Source of the DNA: an uncultured Bacilli bacterium
GTDB lineage: Bacteria > Bacillota_I > Bacilli_A > RF39 > UBA660
Length of the DNA: 37,106 nucleotides
Direction: 5' to 3'
Assembly (NCBI GenBank): GCA_934132925.1
Contig: CAKPAL010000003.1
Location: 1-37,106 of the forward strand
The notes below the pieces were generated by a model. That model saw nothing but the letters and a program-made list of their open reading frames with translations, searched no databases and had not been told where the DNA came from. Made by a program: the position numbers and the translations under genes. Positions 8,052 to 15,907 of this stretch are shown here, piece by piece (the first letter of the stretch is position 1; the number at the start of each line of letters is the position of its first letter).

Positions 8052-8124
8052 TATGAGGAAGACTTTTATAAAAAGGCTTACTCATACCATGGAAGACTTA
8101 CATGGTAAGGCTGAAGGGGCAAAA
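8052..8124 (+). repeat. Structured dispersed repeat, copy A
   Basis: Two tandem imperfect hairpins read on plus. Hairpin 1 (8052-8086): 6-bp base TATGAG/CTCATA, G-A mismatch, AAG/CTT, A-G mismatch, CTTTT/AAAAG. Hairpin 2 (8087-8119): short C/G base, purine-rich internal loop GGAAGA...GCTGAA, and CTTAC/GTAAG tip; then an A-rich tail. Hairpin 1 is identical over 35 nt to copy C at 35600. It lies between the terminator of the radical SAM gene and the promoter of the surface protein, outside both predicted minus transcripts. Confidence 0.6.
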
Positions 8125-8151
8125 GAAAAAAATACCTTTATATTATGGTAT
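8120..8151 (-). terminator. Terminator of the PflX-like radical SAM gene
   Basis: ATACC/GGTAT stem with A/T-rich loop followed on minus by seven T and CTTTT. The stop codon (8138-8140) is in the loop. Confidence 0.6.
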
Positions 8152-9034
8152 CTCCTTTAAATTTTGGTATAAAACTCTCACTTTGACTTTCTTCTTCTTG
8201 AATGAAACAATTTCGTACTCCTATTTCATAAGCATAGTCAATTAGTTTATCGTATTCGTTATTATCTACTTTTTCATTTAATTCATGGTATTTTAGTTTT
8301 CTCGTTATAGTATACTGATTCATTATGCTATATATTATGTTATTTTTATAATTTTTATATAAGTATGTTATGATACTCCTACTATCTTCATAATTATTTG
8401 GTAATACTAGATGTCTTACTATTACACCTTTTTGTAAAAGGCCTTCTTTATTATATCGCGGTTTACCTACTTGTCTATACATTTCTCTTAGGGCTGAATC
8501 CGCTACTGAAAAGTAGTCTTTAACACTAGAATACTTTCCTAGTTCGTTATTATAGTATTTAAAATCTGGTAAGTAAATATCAATTAAACTATCTAGTAAT
8601 TTTAATGTTTCTTCTTTTTCATACCCTGATGTATTATATACTATTGGTATTGTTAATCCTTTATTTTTAGCAATGATAATACTTTCTTTTATTAATGGTA
8701 TATAGTGTGTTGGGGTTACTAGATTGATATTAGCCGCTGATAGGCTTTGTAATTCTAACATAATATCGGCAAGTCTTAGGGTAGTTATTTCTTCGCCTTG
8801 AGCTTTAATACTTATATCGTAGTTTTGGCAGTAGACACATCTTAAATTACAATGGGAAAAGAAAATAGTTCCTGACCCATACTTACCAGTTAGAGGGGGT
8901 TCTTCCCACTCATGAAGATGGTAACCTCCTATTGCTATTTTATTACTTGCCATACAATAGCCTAATTCGTTTTTATTTCTGTTTACATTACAATTTCTTG
9001 GACATAAATTGCAGTTATTTAATAGTTCTTCCAT
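8138..9034 (-). CDS. Radical SAM protein, PflA/PflX-like (COG1313)
   Basis: Start set at the ATG at 9034 (GTGAT lies 4 bp upstream); in-frame ATG 9040 and GTG 9043 are alternatives. About 298 residues. An N-terminal CNLCPRNC motif is followed by the radical SAM cluster motif CNLRCVYC (CxxxCxxC, about residue 62), and TPTHYIP and YNTSGYE fit the barrel of the pyruvate formate-lyase activating enzyme-like group. These proteins bind a 4Fe-4S cluster and S-adenosylmethionine. The PflX subgroup has no established glycyl-radical partner, and none is encoded nearby, so the substrate is unknown. Monocistronic. Confidence 0.85.
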   Translation of the reverse strand: MEELLNNCNLCPRNCNVNRNKNELGYCMASNKIAIGGYHLHEWEEPPLTGKYGSGTIFFSHCNLRCVYCQNYDISIKAQGEEITTLRLADIMLELQSLSAANINLVTPTHYIPLIKESIIIAKNKGLTIPIVYNTSGYEKEETLKLLDSLIDIYLPDFKYYNNELGKYSSVKDYFSVADSALREMYRQVGKPRYNKEGLLQKGVIVRHLVLPNNYEDSRSIITYLYKNYKNNIIYSIMNQYTITRKLKYHELNEKVDNNEYDKLIDYAYEIGVRNCFIQEEESQSESFIPKFKGDTII

Positions 9035-9057
9035 ATACATCACATATATATTTTAAT

Positions 9058-9086
9058 ATAAAAGATAGGCTTTGTAAAGTCTATCT
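9058..9086 (-). terminator. Terminator of the nucleotidyltransferase-like gene
   Basis: AGATAG/CTATCT plus inner CTTT/AAAG stem and T-rich tail on minus; the stop codon (9081-9083) is in the stem. Confidence 0.7.
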
Positions 9087-10022
9087 ATTTGTTAATATTA
9101 TACATACAACAATTGTTATTAGAAGTAAGATAGTTCCAATATTAATAAAGCCTTTACTTTTTTGTCTTTTTGGAATATCTAATTTTATTCTAGGCATAGT
9201 ACTAGTAAATTCTAAGTTATCTCCTATTAACTTAACTTTTTGAACACTTGGAAGTGGCATGTTTTTTATTTTTTCATCACTTATACCATTACATTCTTTT
9301 ATTTTTTCTATATCAATTTGGTCTTTTTCTCTATTTAGGGTAAGTTTATCAGCTACTATTTGTTCTAGAGATACACACATATATTTTTTATTATCTGATG
9401 AGACATAAGGCATAATATATTCACTTAACTTAGCAGGTATTTTTTTGATAACGCCAATACGATTATGGCAGTCGAAGGAATACTCAATAATGCCATCTTC
9501 TTTTTCTTCATATACTGATACATTTACTTTTATTTTATCAATAATAACTTGAAGACCATAATCGATATTATTTATGGTATATGTTAGGCTATCTCTTTTA
9601 GGGTCATATAAGTCGTTTTTACGAAATATTTCTCTAATCATAGGGATATCTTTCTTACTACAAATTAAATCCAAGTTGTTATGTTTTCTAGTTGATTGTT
9701 CACCAAGTAAAAGGTATGGTACTAGACCTCCTCTTAGATATAGTTTAGCGGTCGTTTTATTCATTTTGTTTACTTGATCATATACTTCAACAATATCTTC
9801 GTAGGGAAAGCCTACTTTTTCCATATTTTCTTTATATGAGGCAATACTATTATTGAAAATAGTATCTATCCTTGTTTTAATTATATTTATTTCTTCATTT
9901 CTATTTTTAAATGCCATAATTAGTTTTTGTTTGTTTTCTTCAGGAACATACATTGACATTTCTTCTAGTAATTTTATTTTTTCTTCAATATATTGTTCTA
10001 TTTCTTTGTTCTTTTCTTCCAC
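9081..10022 (-). CDS. Tail-anchored nucleotidyltransferase-like protein
   Basis: GTG start at 10022, supported by AGGTG 7 bp upstream. 313 residues. Residues about 1-75 are highly charged and predicted coiled coil. Residues about 95-125 carry YLRGGLVPYLLLG...RKHNNLDLIC, like the GG...H.D.D signature of the MNT/AbiEii-type nucleotidyltransferase fold, followed by CVSLEQIVADKLTL, typical of that fold's helical part. The final ~20 residues are a hydrophobic helix ending in TNR, that is, a C-terminal membrane tail. A toxin-type or house-cleaning nucleotidyltransferase are both possible; no antitoxin partner is adjacent. Monocistronic with an extended -10 promoter. Confidence 0.65.
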   Translation of the reverse strand: MEEKNKEIEQYIEEKIKLLEEMSMYVPEENKQKLIMAFKNRNEEINIIKTRIDTIFNNSIASYKENMEKVGFPYEDIVEVYDQVNKMNKTTAKLYLRGGLVPYLLLGEQSTRKHNNLDLICSKKDIPMIREIFRKNDLYDPKRDSLTYTINNIDYGLQVIIDKIKVNVSVYEEKEDGIIEYSFDCHNRIGVIKKIPAKLSEYIMPYVSSDNKKYMCVSLEQIVADKLTLNREKDQIDIEKIKECNGISDEKIKNMPLPSVQKVKLIGDNLEFTSTMPRIKLDIPKRQKSKGFINIGTILLLITIVVCIILTNR

Positions 10023-10052
10023 TTGTCTTCACCTGCTACTTTATATAAATCA

Positions 10053-10082
10053 ATTATATCATAATAAAAGTTGATATGTAAA
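10053..10082 (-). promoter_or_regulatory. Promoter for the nucleotidyltransferase-like gene
   Basis: TTTACA (10082-10077), 18-bp spacer, extended -10 TGA-TATAAT (10058-10053). Confidence 0.65.
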
Positions 10083-10129
10083 GAAAAAAAGAGAAAATTG
10101 TTCTTTTTTGTTAGAACTTTATTTTCTCT
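10083..10129 (-). terminator. Terminator of glycyl-tRNA synthetase gene
   Basis: Stem AGAGAAAAT/ATTTTCTCT with inner GTTCT/AGAAC, followed on minus by seven T. The stop codon (10111-10113) is inside the hairpin. Confidence 0.8.
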
Positions 10130-11490
10130 TCAATATAATTTTCGATATCTTCTATTTTAATAGTATCTTGTTTCATGGTATCTCTATCTCTGATGGTTAC
10201 TGTACCATTATTTATAGTGTCATCATCGATAGTTATACATAGTGGTGTTCCTAGAGCATCCTCTCTACGATATCTCTTACCAATACTACCACTTTCATCG
10301 TAAGTTATCATAAATGTTTTAGATAATTTGCGATAGATTTCCATAGCCTTCTCACTATGATATTTTTTTACTAGTGGCAAAATACATGCTTTATATGGTG
10401 CTAGATATGGATGAAATTTCATTACTTCTCTAGTAGTTCCATCTTCTAGACTTTCTTCTATATAACTATCACATAATACTGTTAAAATAGTTCTTTCTAC
10501 TCCTACTGATGGTTCAATAACATAGGGTATATATCTTTCATTAGTTTCAGGATCGATATAATCCATACTTTTTCCTGATACTTTTTGATGACAGGTTAAG
10601 TCGTAATCAGTACGAGAGGCTATTCCCCATAATTCTCCCCAACCAAATGGGAATAGATATTCTATATCAGTAGTGGCATTGCTATAAAATGATAATTCTT
10701 CTTTAGAATGATCTCTTAATCTTAATTTATCTTTATTTATACCTAGTGATAATAGGTAGTTATAGCAATAATCTTTATAATATTTATGCCATTCTAATTC
10801 AGTTCCTGGTTTACAGAAAAACTCTAATTCCATTTGTTCAAATTCTCTTACTCTGAAGATGAAATTCCCTGGTGTTATTTCATTTCTGAAGGATTTACCA
10901 ACTTGACCTATTCCAAATGGTACTTTTAGTCGCATACTTCTTTGAACATTTTGAAAATTAACAAAAATTCCTTGAGCAGTTTCTGGTCTTAGGTATATTG
11001 TAGCTTTAGCATCTTCAGTTACTCCTTGAAATGTTTTAAACATTAAATTAAATTGTCTTATATCAGTAAAATTACTCTTGCCACATTTTGGACATGGTAC
11101 TTTATTTTCTTTGATATAGTTCATCATCTCTTCACTAGTCATTTGATCTCCTAGTTCAGAAGATGTATACTCATCAATTAGTTTATCTGCTCTATGACGA
11201 GTTTTACATTCTTTACAATCTATTAATGGATCAGAAAAAGTTTTTAAATGTCCTGATGCTTCCCATGTCTTAGGATTCATAAGAATAGCACTATCTAATC
11301 CAACATTATTTTCATCTTCTTGTATAAACTTTTTTAACCATGCTTTTTTTACATTATCTTTTAATAGGGCTCCTACTGGTCCAAAATCCCAAGTATTGGC
11401 AAGGCCACCATATATTTCACTTCCTTGAAATATAAAACCATATTGTTTACAAAAGTTTACTATTTTATCCATATCTACTTTGTTATTCAT
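10111..11490 (-). CDS. glyQS: Glycyl-tRNA synthetase, dimeric class II type
   Basis: 459 residues, the normal length of the single-chain alpha2 enzyme found in Bacilli relatives such as mycoplasmas and staphylococci. It charges tRNA-Gly with glycine in the cytoplasm. Visible signatures: YGGLANTWDFGPVG near the N-terminus, class II motif 2 around FRNEITPGNFIFRVREFEQME, motif 3 around EPSVGVERT, and paired Cys sites CKEC and CPKC for zinc. The anticodon-binding domain occupies the last ~100 residues. AAGGAATAAT precedes the ATG. It has its own promoter overlapping the stop of pdp. No T-box lies upstream (only ~45 bp are available). Confidence 0.97.
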   Translation of the reverse strand: MNNKVDMDKIVNFCKQYGFIFQGSEIYGGLANTWDFGPVGALLKDNVKKAWLKKFIQEDENNVGLDSAILMNPKTWEASGHLKTFSDPLIDCKECKTRHRADKLIDEYTSSELGDQMTSEEMMNYIKENKVPCPKCGKSNFTDIRQFNLMFKTFQGVTEDAKATIYLRPETAQGIFVNFQNVQRSMRLKVPFGIGQVGKSFRNEITPGNFIFRVREFEQMELEFFCKPGTELEWHKYYKDYCYNYLLSLGINKDKLRLRDHSKEELSFYSNATTDIEYLFPFGWGELWGIASRTDYDLTCHQKVSGKSMDYIDPETNERYIPYVIEPSVGVERTILTVLCDSYIEESLEDGTTREVMKFHPYLAPYKACILPLVKKYHSEKAMEIYRKLSKTFMITYDESGSIGKRYRREDALGTPLCITIDDDTINNGTVTIRDRDTMKQDTIKIEDIENYIEEKIKF

Positions 11491-11514
11491 ATTATTCCTT
11501 CTTTCTAATTTTAT

Positions 11515-11543
11515 ATAATATCACATTTAATAATTTTATTCAA
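11515..11543 (-). promoter_or_regulatory. Promoter for glyQS
   Basis: TTGAAT (11543-11538), 17-bp spacer, extended -10 TGA-TATTAT (11520-11515). The -35 box overlaps the stop codon region of the upstream pdp gene. Confidence 0.6.
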
Positions 11544-12804
11544 TAATTTCATATATTAATTTTGTATTTTCTTTGGGTTCTTTAGTTATAGTAAAGAGTT
11601 TACTTTCATCTATTTGTGGTAATTCTTTATTAGTATACAAAGTTAAGATTGGTTCTCCTATTGAAACTTTATCATTTATATTTTTGTTTATTATTATACC
11701 AGCAGAATAGTCAATTTTGTCTTCTTTTGTTTTACGCCCTGCTCCTAATTGACTTGATAATCTTGCTAGTTCTAGAGAGTGTAAGTTAGTTAAATAACCT
11801 TCCTCTTTACTTTTTATTTGATATTCATAATTACTTCGTGGTAATTTGGTTATATCTCCTTTTTGATATTTGACAAACTCTAATAATTTATTATACGCTT
11901 CCTTATTTTGTAATACTTCAATGACTTTTCTTTTAGCTTCATCATAAGAAATATTTAGGGCTAATTTTATCATTTGACTAGATAGTTCGATACATAACTT
12001 GGTTAAATTGTTATCTGGATGATAATATAAGGTATTGAGAGCTTCAAGTACTTCAAGGGAATTACCAATATTATTTCCTAAAGGTATATCCATATTAGTA
12101 AGAAGACAAACTACTTTCATGTTATTTTCTTTTCCTATTTTTATCATGATGTCCGCTAGATGACGTGCTGATGGTAAGTCTTTGATTAGGGCTCCCTCTC
12201 CTACTTTGATATCTAATACAAGATTCTTTGAGCCAGAGGCAATCTTTTTACTCATAATTGAAGAGGCAATTAAAGGTATTGACTCGGTAGTTCCAGTTAC
12301 ATCTCTTAAGGCATATATTTTTTTGTCCGCTATTGCGATACTTTCAGTTTGACTCGTTATAGCCATACCTATTTCTTCAATTTCTTTGATGAACTCTTCT
12401 TTTGTTAAGTTAACATTTAAGCCTGGTATGCTTTCTAATTTGTCAATTGTTCCTCCCGTATAGCCTAATGCTCTACCACTCATTTTGGCTACTTTACCTC
12501 CTAATGAGGCTACTATTGGAGAAATTATAAGGGTGGTTTTATCTCCTACTCCACCGGTTGAGTGCTTATCGACAACATTACTTAGACTGCTTAAATCTAG
12601 AATATTTCCTGATAACATCATATATTTGGTTAGATTTATGATTTCATTATCAGTCATACCATTTATAGCAATGGCCATAAGTAATGAGGACATTTGATAA
12701 TCTTTTATCTCACCTTTTACAAAGTTATCTACTGTGTATTTTATTTCTGCTTCAGTTAATTCTTCTTTATTCTTCTTTTTTATTATTATATCTATTATAT
12801 TCAT
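11536..12804 (-). CDS. pdp: Pyrimidine-nucleoside / thymidine phosphorylase
   Basis: 422 residues, standard for the family. It cleaves pyrimidine nucleosides with phosphate to base and (deoxy)ribose-1-phosphate for salvage. The signature KHSTGGVGDKTTL (phosphate binding), MSGRALGYTGGTIDKLES and LVLDIKVGEGA are all present, and the C-terminal alpha/beta domain has GAGRKTKEDKIDYSAGI. Whether it is Pdp (uridine and thymidine) or DeoA (thymidine only) cannot be decided from sequence here; Bacilli usually have Pdp. It has its own promoter at 12833-12861, and no terminator is visible before glyQS, so read-through into glyQS is possible. Confidence 0.93.
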   Translation of the reverse strand: MNIIDIIIKKKNKEELTEAEIKYTVDNFVKGEIKDYQMSSLLMAIAINGMTDNEIINLTKYMMLSGNILDLSSLSNVVDKHSTGGVGDKTTLIISPIVASLGGKVAKMSGRALGYTGGTIDKLESIPGLNVNLTKEEFIKEIEEIGMAITSQTESIAIADKKIYALRDVTGTTESIPLIASSIMSKKIASGSKNLVLDIKVGEGALIKDLPSARHLADIMIKIGKENNMKVVCLLTNMDIPLGNNIGNSLEVLEALNTLYYHPDNNLTKLCIELSSQMIKLALNISYDEAKRKVIEVLQNKEAYNKLLEFVKYQKGDITKLPRSNYEYQIKSKEEGYLTNLHSLELARLSSQLGAGRKTKEDKIDYSAGIIINKNINDKVSIGEPILTLYTNKELPQIDESKLFTITKEPKENTKLIYEIIE

Positions 12805-12832
12805 GGTTCCACCTTCTTATTTTTTCATTATT

Positions 12833-12861
12833 AATATATCACAATTTTGATTGGTAATCAA
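12833..12861 (-). promoter_or_regulatory. Promoter for pdp, with palindromic -35 region
   Basis: TTGATT (12861-12856), 17-bp spacer, TATATT (12838-12833). The -35 is half of a perfect palindrome TTGATT-GGT-AATCAA (12847-12861), so the plus strand also reads TTGATT towards repeat copy B. Confidence 0.6.
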
Positions 12862-12882
12862 GTATATGAAGATAAAATGTTT

Positions 12883-12943
12883 TATGATGGAGACCTTAGG
12901 CTCCATCATACCCCGGAAGACTACAGGCTGAAGGGGGACAAAA
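12883..12943 (+). repeat. Structured dispersed repeat, copy B
   Basis: Shortest copy. Hairpin 1 (12883-12910): perfect 10-bp stem TATGATGGAG/CTCCATCATA with ACCTTAGG loop. Hairpin 2 (12911-12936): CCCC/GGGG base, conserved purine internal loop GGAAGA...GCTGAA and a tetraloop-sized tip CTACAG. Base pairs differ from copies A and C but pairing is kept. It lies between the terminator of the YihY operon and the pdp promoter. Confidence 0.6.
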
Positions 12944-12965
12944 AAAGTGAGTTTTGCACTCACTT
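12940..12965 (-). terminator. Terminator of the GGDEF/YihY operon
   Basis: Eight-bp stem AAGTGAGT/ACTCACTT, 5-nt loop, then a run of T on minus. It is ~90 bp beyond the yihY stop. Confidence 0.8.
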
Positions 12966-12991
12966 AAGTCATATAAGACCCTCTTCTAAGG

Positions 12992-13039
12992 AGATAATAG
13001 TATTACTAATTGTAGTCTGTGATTTTAATAATACTATCT
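12992..13039 (-). other. 3'-UTR hairpin downstream of yihY
   Basis: Inverted repeat AGATAATAGTATTA / TAATACTATCT with a 3-nt bulge and a 23-nt loop. No T run follows, so it is not itself a terminator; it may stabilise the 3' end. Confidence 0.35.
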
Positions 13040-13056
13040 ATATTATTATGTTATTT

Positions 13057-13878
13057 TTATGATTTATTATACTTCATCGTATTTATTACTATACCTAATA
13101 TTAGAATAAAGCTTAAGGTGTATACCCATATTAATAGAATGATAATATTGGATAATCCTCCATATACTAAATCATATCTTCCAAAATAATTTATATAATA
13201 ACCAAAAATAGCGGTAAAACATACCCAACCAACAGTAGTTATGAAGGCTCCAATAGTTGTTTCTTCACTTTTGATGTCTTTAGATGGGGCTATTTGATAT
13301 ATTAGTTTAATGTTTAGGAAAATTATTAGGAAGGTTACTGGCCATTTAACTGCTTTATAAATTAGTAATAATTCATCAATAATATTTTTGAATAGTTTGT
13401 GGCTAGAGAAAAGGTTTAGTATTTGATCACCAAGCATTGGGAATAGTACTAAGAATAGTAATAGTAGAATGATAATTAATAGAATGATAACTGATTTTAA
13501 TCTATCTTTAATAGGACTACTATTGTCTATTTTATATAGGGTGTTCGAAGCATCAATGATGGCATACATTCCATTAGCCGCAATAACAAAAGTTATGATA
13601 TTTAATAAGCCGACACTGAAGTCAAAACTTTGTCCTGAAATAGCTCCTACTACAACTTTACTGGCATAACTTGGTAAAAGATCATTTAGTAGTCCAATGA
13701 CAGTATCCATGGAAACGGAAAAGAAGCCTGCTACAATAACGATAATTGTTAGAATAGGAATGGTTGCTAGAACAAAACTATATGATAAGTAGGCAGGCAA
13801 AATCCTAAGCTCTTTTAGGCTTAAGATTTCTAGTAATTTTTTTAGATACTTTTTGGCTTTGACTAATATTTTTTGCAT
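13057..13878 (-). CDS. YihY/BrkB-family membrane protein
   Basis: 273 residues with about six TM helices. Recognised by the YihY/virulence-factor-BrkB family pattern: LPAYLSYSFVLATIPILT near residue 30 (family: ...A..Y....S..P), a middle YAIIDASNTLYKI segment (family: ...ANAL..IY) and a C-terminal YDLVYGGLSNIIILLIWVY (family: Y...YG.....I.LL.W.Y). The family is often misnamed RNase BN; its real function is unknown and it acts in the inner membrane. The gene starts 1 bp after the GGDEF gene stops, so the two are translationally coupled. Last gene of a three-gene operon. Confidence 0.88.
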   Translation of the reverse strand: MQKILVKAKKYLKKLLEILSLKELRILPAYLSYSFVLATIPILTIIVIVAGFFSVSMDTVIGLLNDLLPSYASKVVVGAISGQSFDFSVGLLNIITFVIAANGMYAIIDASNTLYKIDNSSPIKDRLKSVIILLIIILLLLFLVLFPMLGDQILNLFSSHKLFKNIIDELLLIYKAVKWPVTFLIIFLNIKLIYQIAPSKDIKSEETTIGAFITTVGWVCFTAIFGYYINYFGRYDLVYGGLSNIIILLIWVYTLSFILILGIVINTMKYNKS

Positions 13879-13879
13879 A

Positions 13880-15898
13880 TTAGTTTTCCTTTTGTTTTCT
13901 CATGTCAATGGTTGCTTCATTGATAGCATCATCAACGGTTTTTACATCGTCTTCAATCATACTATAACCAATAGCCGCTCCATAACCATAAGGTAATTCT
14001 TTTAATTCTTTATATATTTTTCTAGTATAACTAATTACTTCTTTTTCGGTATAACCAACCATATATACTAGGAACTCGTTTCCGTCAGTTCTTACAATAT
14101 CGGTATTTGGTTCTTGATTTACGATTAAGACACTTGCTGCTTTTTTGATAATAGTATCGCCTTCTTCATGACCATGACTATCATTAATACTCTTGATATT
14201 GTTTAGGTCGATAACTACAAAGGCTTGTGGATAAATAACATTGTCATCCCATTCTTTAATTTTTAGATTTAGATAAGCTCTATTTTTTAGGGATGTCATA
14301 GTGTCAATATATTTTAGTTTATCATTATCTTTGACTGTAATACTATTACTCTTTTTTCTTTTGATAATGAATATTATGAATATGGCTAGTAGTATTAGTA
14401 GTACTCCTACTAAGAAAGCCGCTAATAAGCTAAACTCATATATTTTGGAGTTGGTATTAGTTTTGTATTTGATAGTATTATAATCAACGGTTGATACATA
14501 ATAACTAAACATTTTACTAAATACTTCGTTTTTGTTAACATCTCTAATAACAAAACTATATTCATAAGTTAATTTATCAGTATATATTTCTTTGTAATTT
14601 GTAAACTTATTGTTTTTATAGTAATTATATGTGTCTTTATCTATTACTACAATACTATTATTTTTAATATTTCTTAATAGTTCATCAGTATTGTCGTAGC
14701 AGATAGTTTTGATGCCATTACTTGTTAGATAATCATTTAGATAGCTGCCTTTTAGAGTTACTACTTCTTTATCTTTTAGTCCTTTAATACTATTTATACT
14801 AAAGTAATCTTTAGATAGTACAACATAATCTTCTCTAAATGGTGATGATGTTGTAATGGTATCAATATTTAGGCCATTTAAGTTGAAGTTAGCAAAGGCT
14901 AAATCTAGTTCTCCTCTCGATAAGGCATTTTTTAATTCTTCGATATTTTTATATGATATTACTTTGAAATCAACATCAAATAAATCTTCGAAACCACTTA
15001 AATAATTAGAAATGGTACCTACAAAATCTTTTTCTTCTTTAGCAGTAAATGGCATATATGTTATATAACCCACTGTATAAGATGATGAGTTATAGCCCAT
15101 CTTCTCTACTTCGGTAATGTTGTTGGCTAGGAAAAATTCATTTAGGAAATTAGTTTTATAGGACTCGTTTTGTTTTTCAGTTTGATAATTCTTGTAATAC
15201 TTCTTCATGATATTTAATAAGGTTTTATTATTTATGGTTAAGACATAATTTTTGGATATATCTGTTAAATGATATAAGATATTTAAGTCATTTTCCATAA
15301 TAAAATCTATATACATGTTATATGGCAAAATTATATATTCTAATTCTTTATTATCTAGAGCTGTTTTTAGTTCAGTAATATCTTCCTTTTGTGTATATGA
15401 GATATTTCTTACTGATGTTAAAGTATTACTTACTACTGATAAGTCACTTGTAAGTACTCCTACTACTTTATTGTCAATGTCATAAACAGTATCTATACTT
15501 TCTTTATTAGGGCTTATTAGAACATAGTTATCTTTATATAGTAGGATATCTTGATCGGTTAAAGCAGTGTTATTATCTAATACTCTAAAAGATGTATCTT
15601 TTAATGTGGTACTGCTACTTATTTGATACGATACTTTATTAAAGTTTATTCCATAAGTATTGGTAAAATCTTCTAGTAAATCAAAGATTACACCTTTACC
15701 ATTCTTACCATAGACTGGTACATCATTATAGACACTAACATCGATAACGGTACTGGTATTATCATTAATCCATTTCTTTTCAAGAATAGAAAAACTAGAA
15801 TCATCTTTACTATAGTTTAGGATAAAAATCAGTAAACTTACAACAAAAAGTACTCCTACTAAAATTAGTACTATTATTTTATTATTTCTCTTTTTCAT
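13880..15898 (-). CDS. Membrane sensor: two solute-binding domains plus degenerate GGDEF
   Basis: 672 residues. One N-terminal TM (about 9-27), then two extracytoplasmic periplasmic-binding-protein-like domains (SBP_bac_3 type; the second starts near SSYTVGYITYMPF, about residue 270). A second TM lies at about 475-497 and a cytoplasmic GGDEF domain in the last ~160 residues (DTMTSLKNRAYLN; DLNNIKSINDSHGHEEGD). The signature itself reads DGNEF instead of GGDEF, inside RTDGNEFLVYM. In known cyclases the first two Gly and the acidic third position bind the nucleotide and metal, so activity is doubtful, or specificity altered. The arrangement suggests sensing of a small external ligand, such as an amino acid, and signalling inwards. 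Operon with the 153-residue protein and YihY. Confidence 0.8.
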   Translation of the reverse strand: MKKRNNKIIVLILVGVLFVVSLLIFILNYSKDDSSFSILEKKWINDNTSTVIDVSVYNDVPVYGKNGKGVIFDLLEDFTNTYGINFNKVSYQISSSTTLKDTSFRVLDNNTALTDQDILLYKDNYVLISPNKESIDTVYDIDNKVVGVLTSDLSVVSNTLTSVRNISYTQKEDITELKTALDNKELEYIILPYNMYIDFIMENDLNILYHLTDISKNYVLTINNKTLLNIMKKYYKNYQTEKQNESYKTNFLNEFFLANNITEVEKMGYNSSSYTVGYITYMPFTAKEEKDFVGTISNYLSGFEDLFDVDFKVISYKNIEELKNALSRGELDLAFANFNLNGLNIDTITTSSPFREDYVVLSKDYFSINSIKGLKDKEVVTLKGSYLNDYLTSNGIKTICYDNTDELLRNIKNNSIVVIDKDTYNYYKNNKFTNYKEIYTDKLTYEYSFVIRDVNKNEVFSKMFSYYVSTVDYNTIKYKTNTNSKIYEFSLLAAFLVGVLLILLAIFIIFIIKRKKSNSITVKDNDKLKYIDTMTSLKNRAYLNLKIKEWDDNVIYPQAFVVIDLNNIKSINDSHGHEEGDTIIKKAASVLIVNQEPNTDIVRTDGNEFLVYMVGYTEKEVISYTRKIYKELKELPYGYGAAIGYSMIEDDVKTVDDAINEATIDMRKQKEN

Positions 15899-15907
15899 AA
15901 TGCACTC

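Noticed and set aside
8053..8160. Plus-strand small ORF (MRKTFIKRLTHT...) in repeat A, with a similar frame in copy C
   Set aside because: The frame follows only from identical DNA in hairpin 1; copy B breaks it after 15 codons in another sequence, and no ribosome binding site precedes it. Conservation follows structure, not codons.
12883..12943. Glycine riboswitch (GAAGGGG-like motif)
   Set aside because: The GGAGA and GAAGGGG stretches look similar, but the downstream conserved CTCAGG/GGACAGA parts are absent and no glycine gene follows on that strand.
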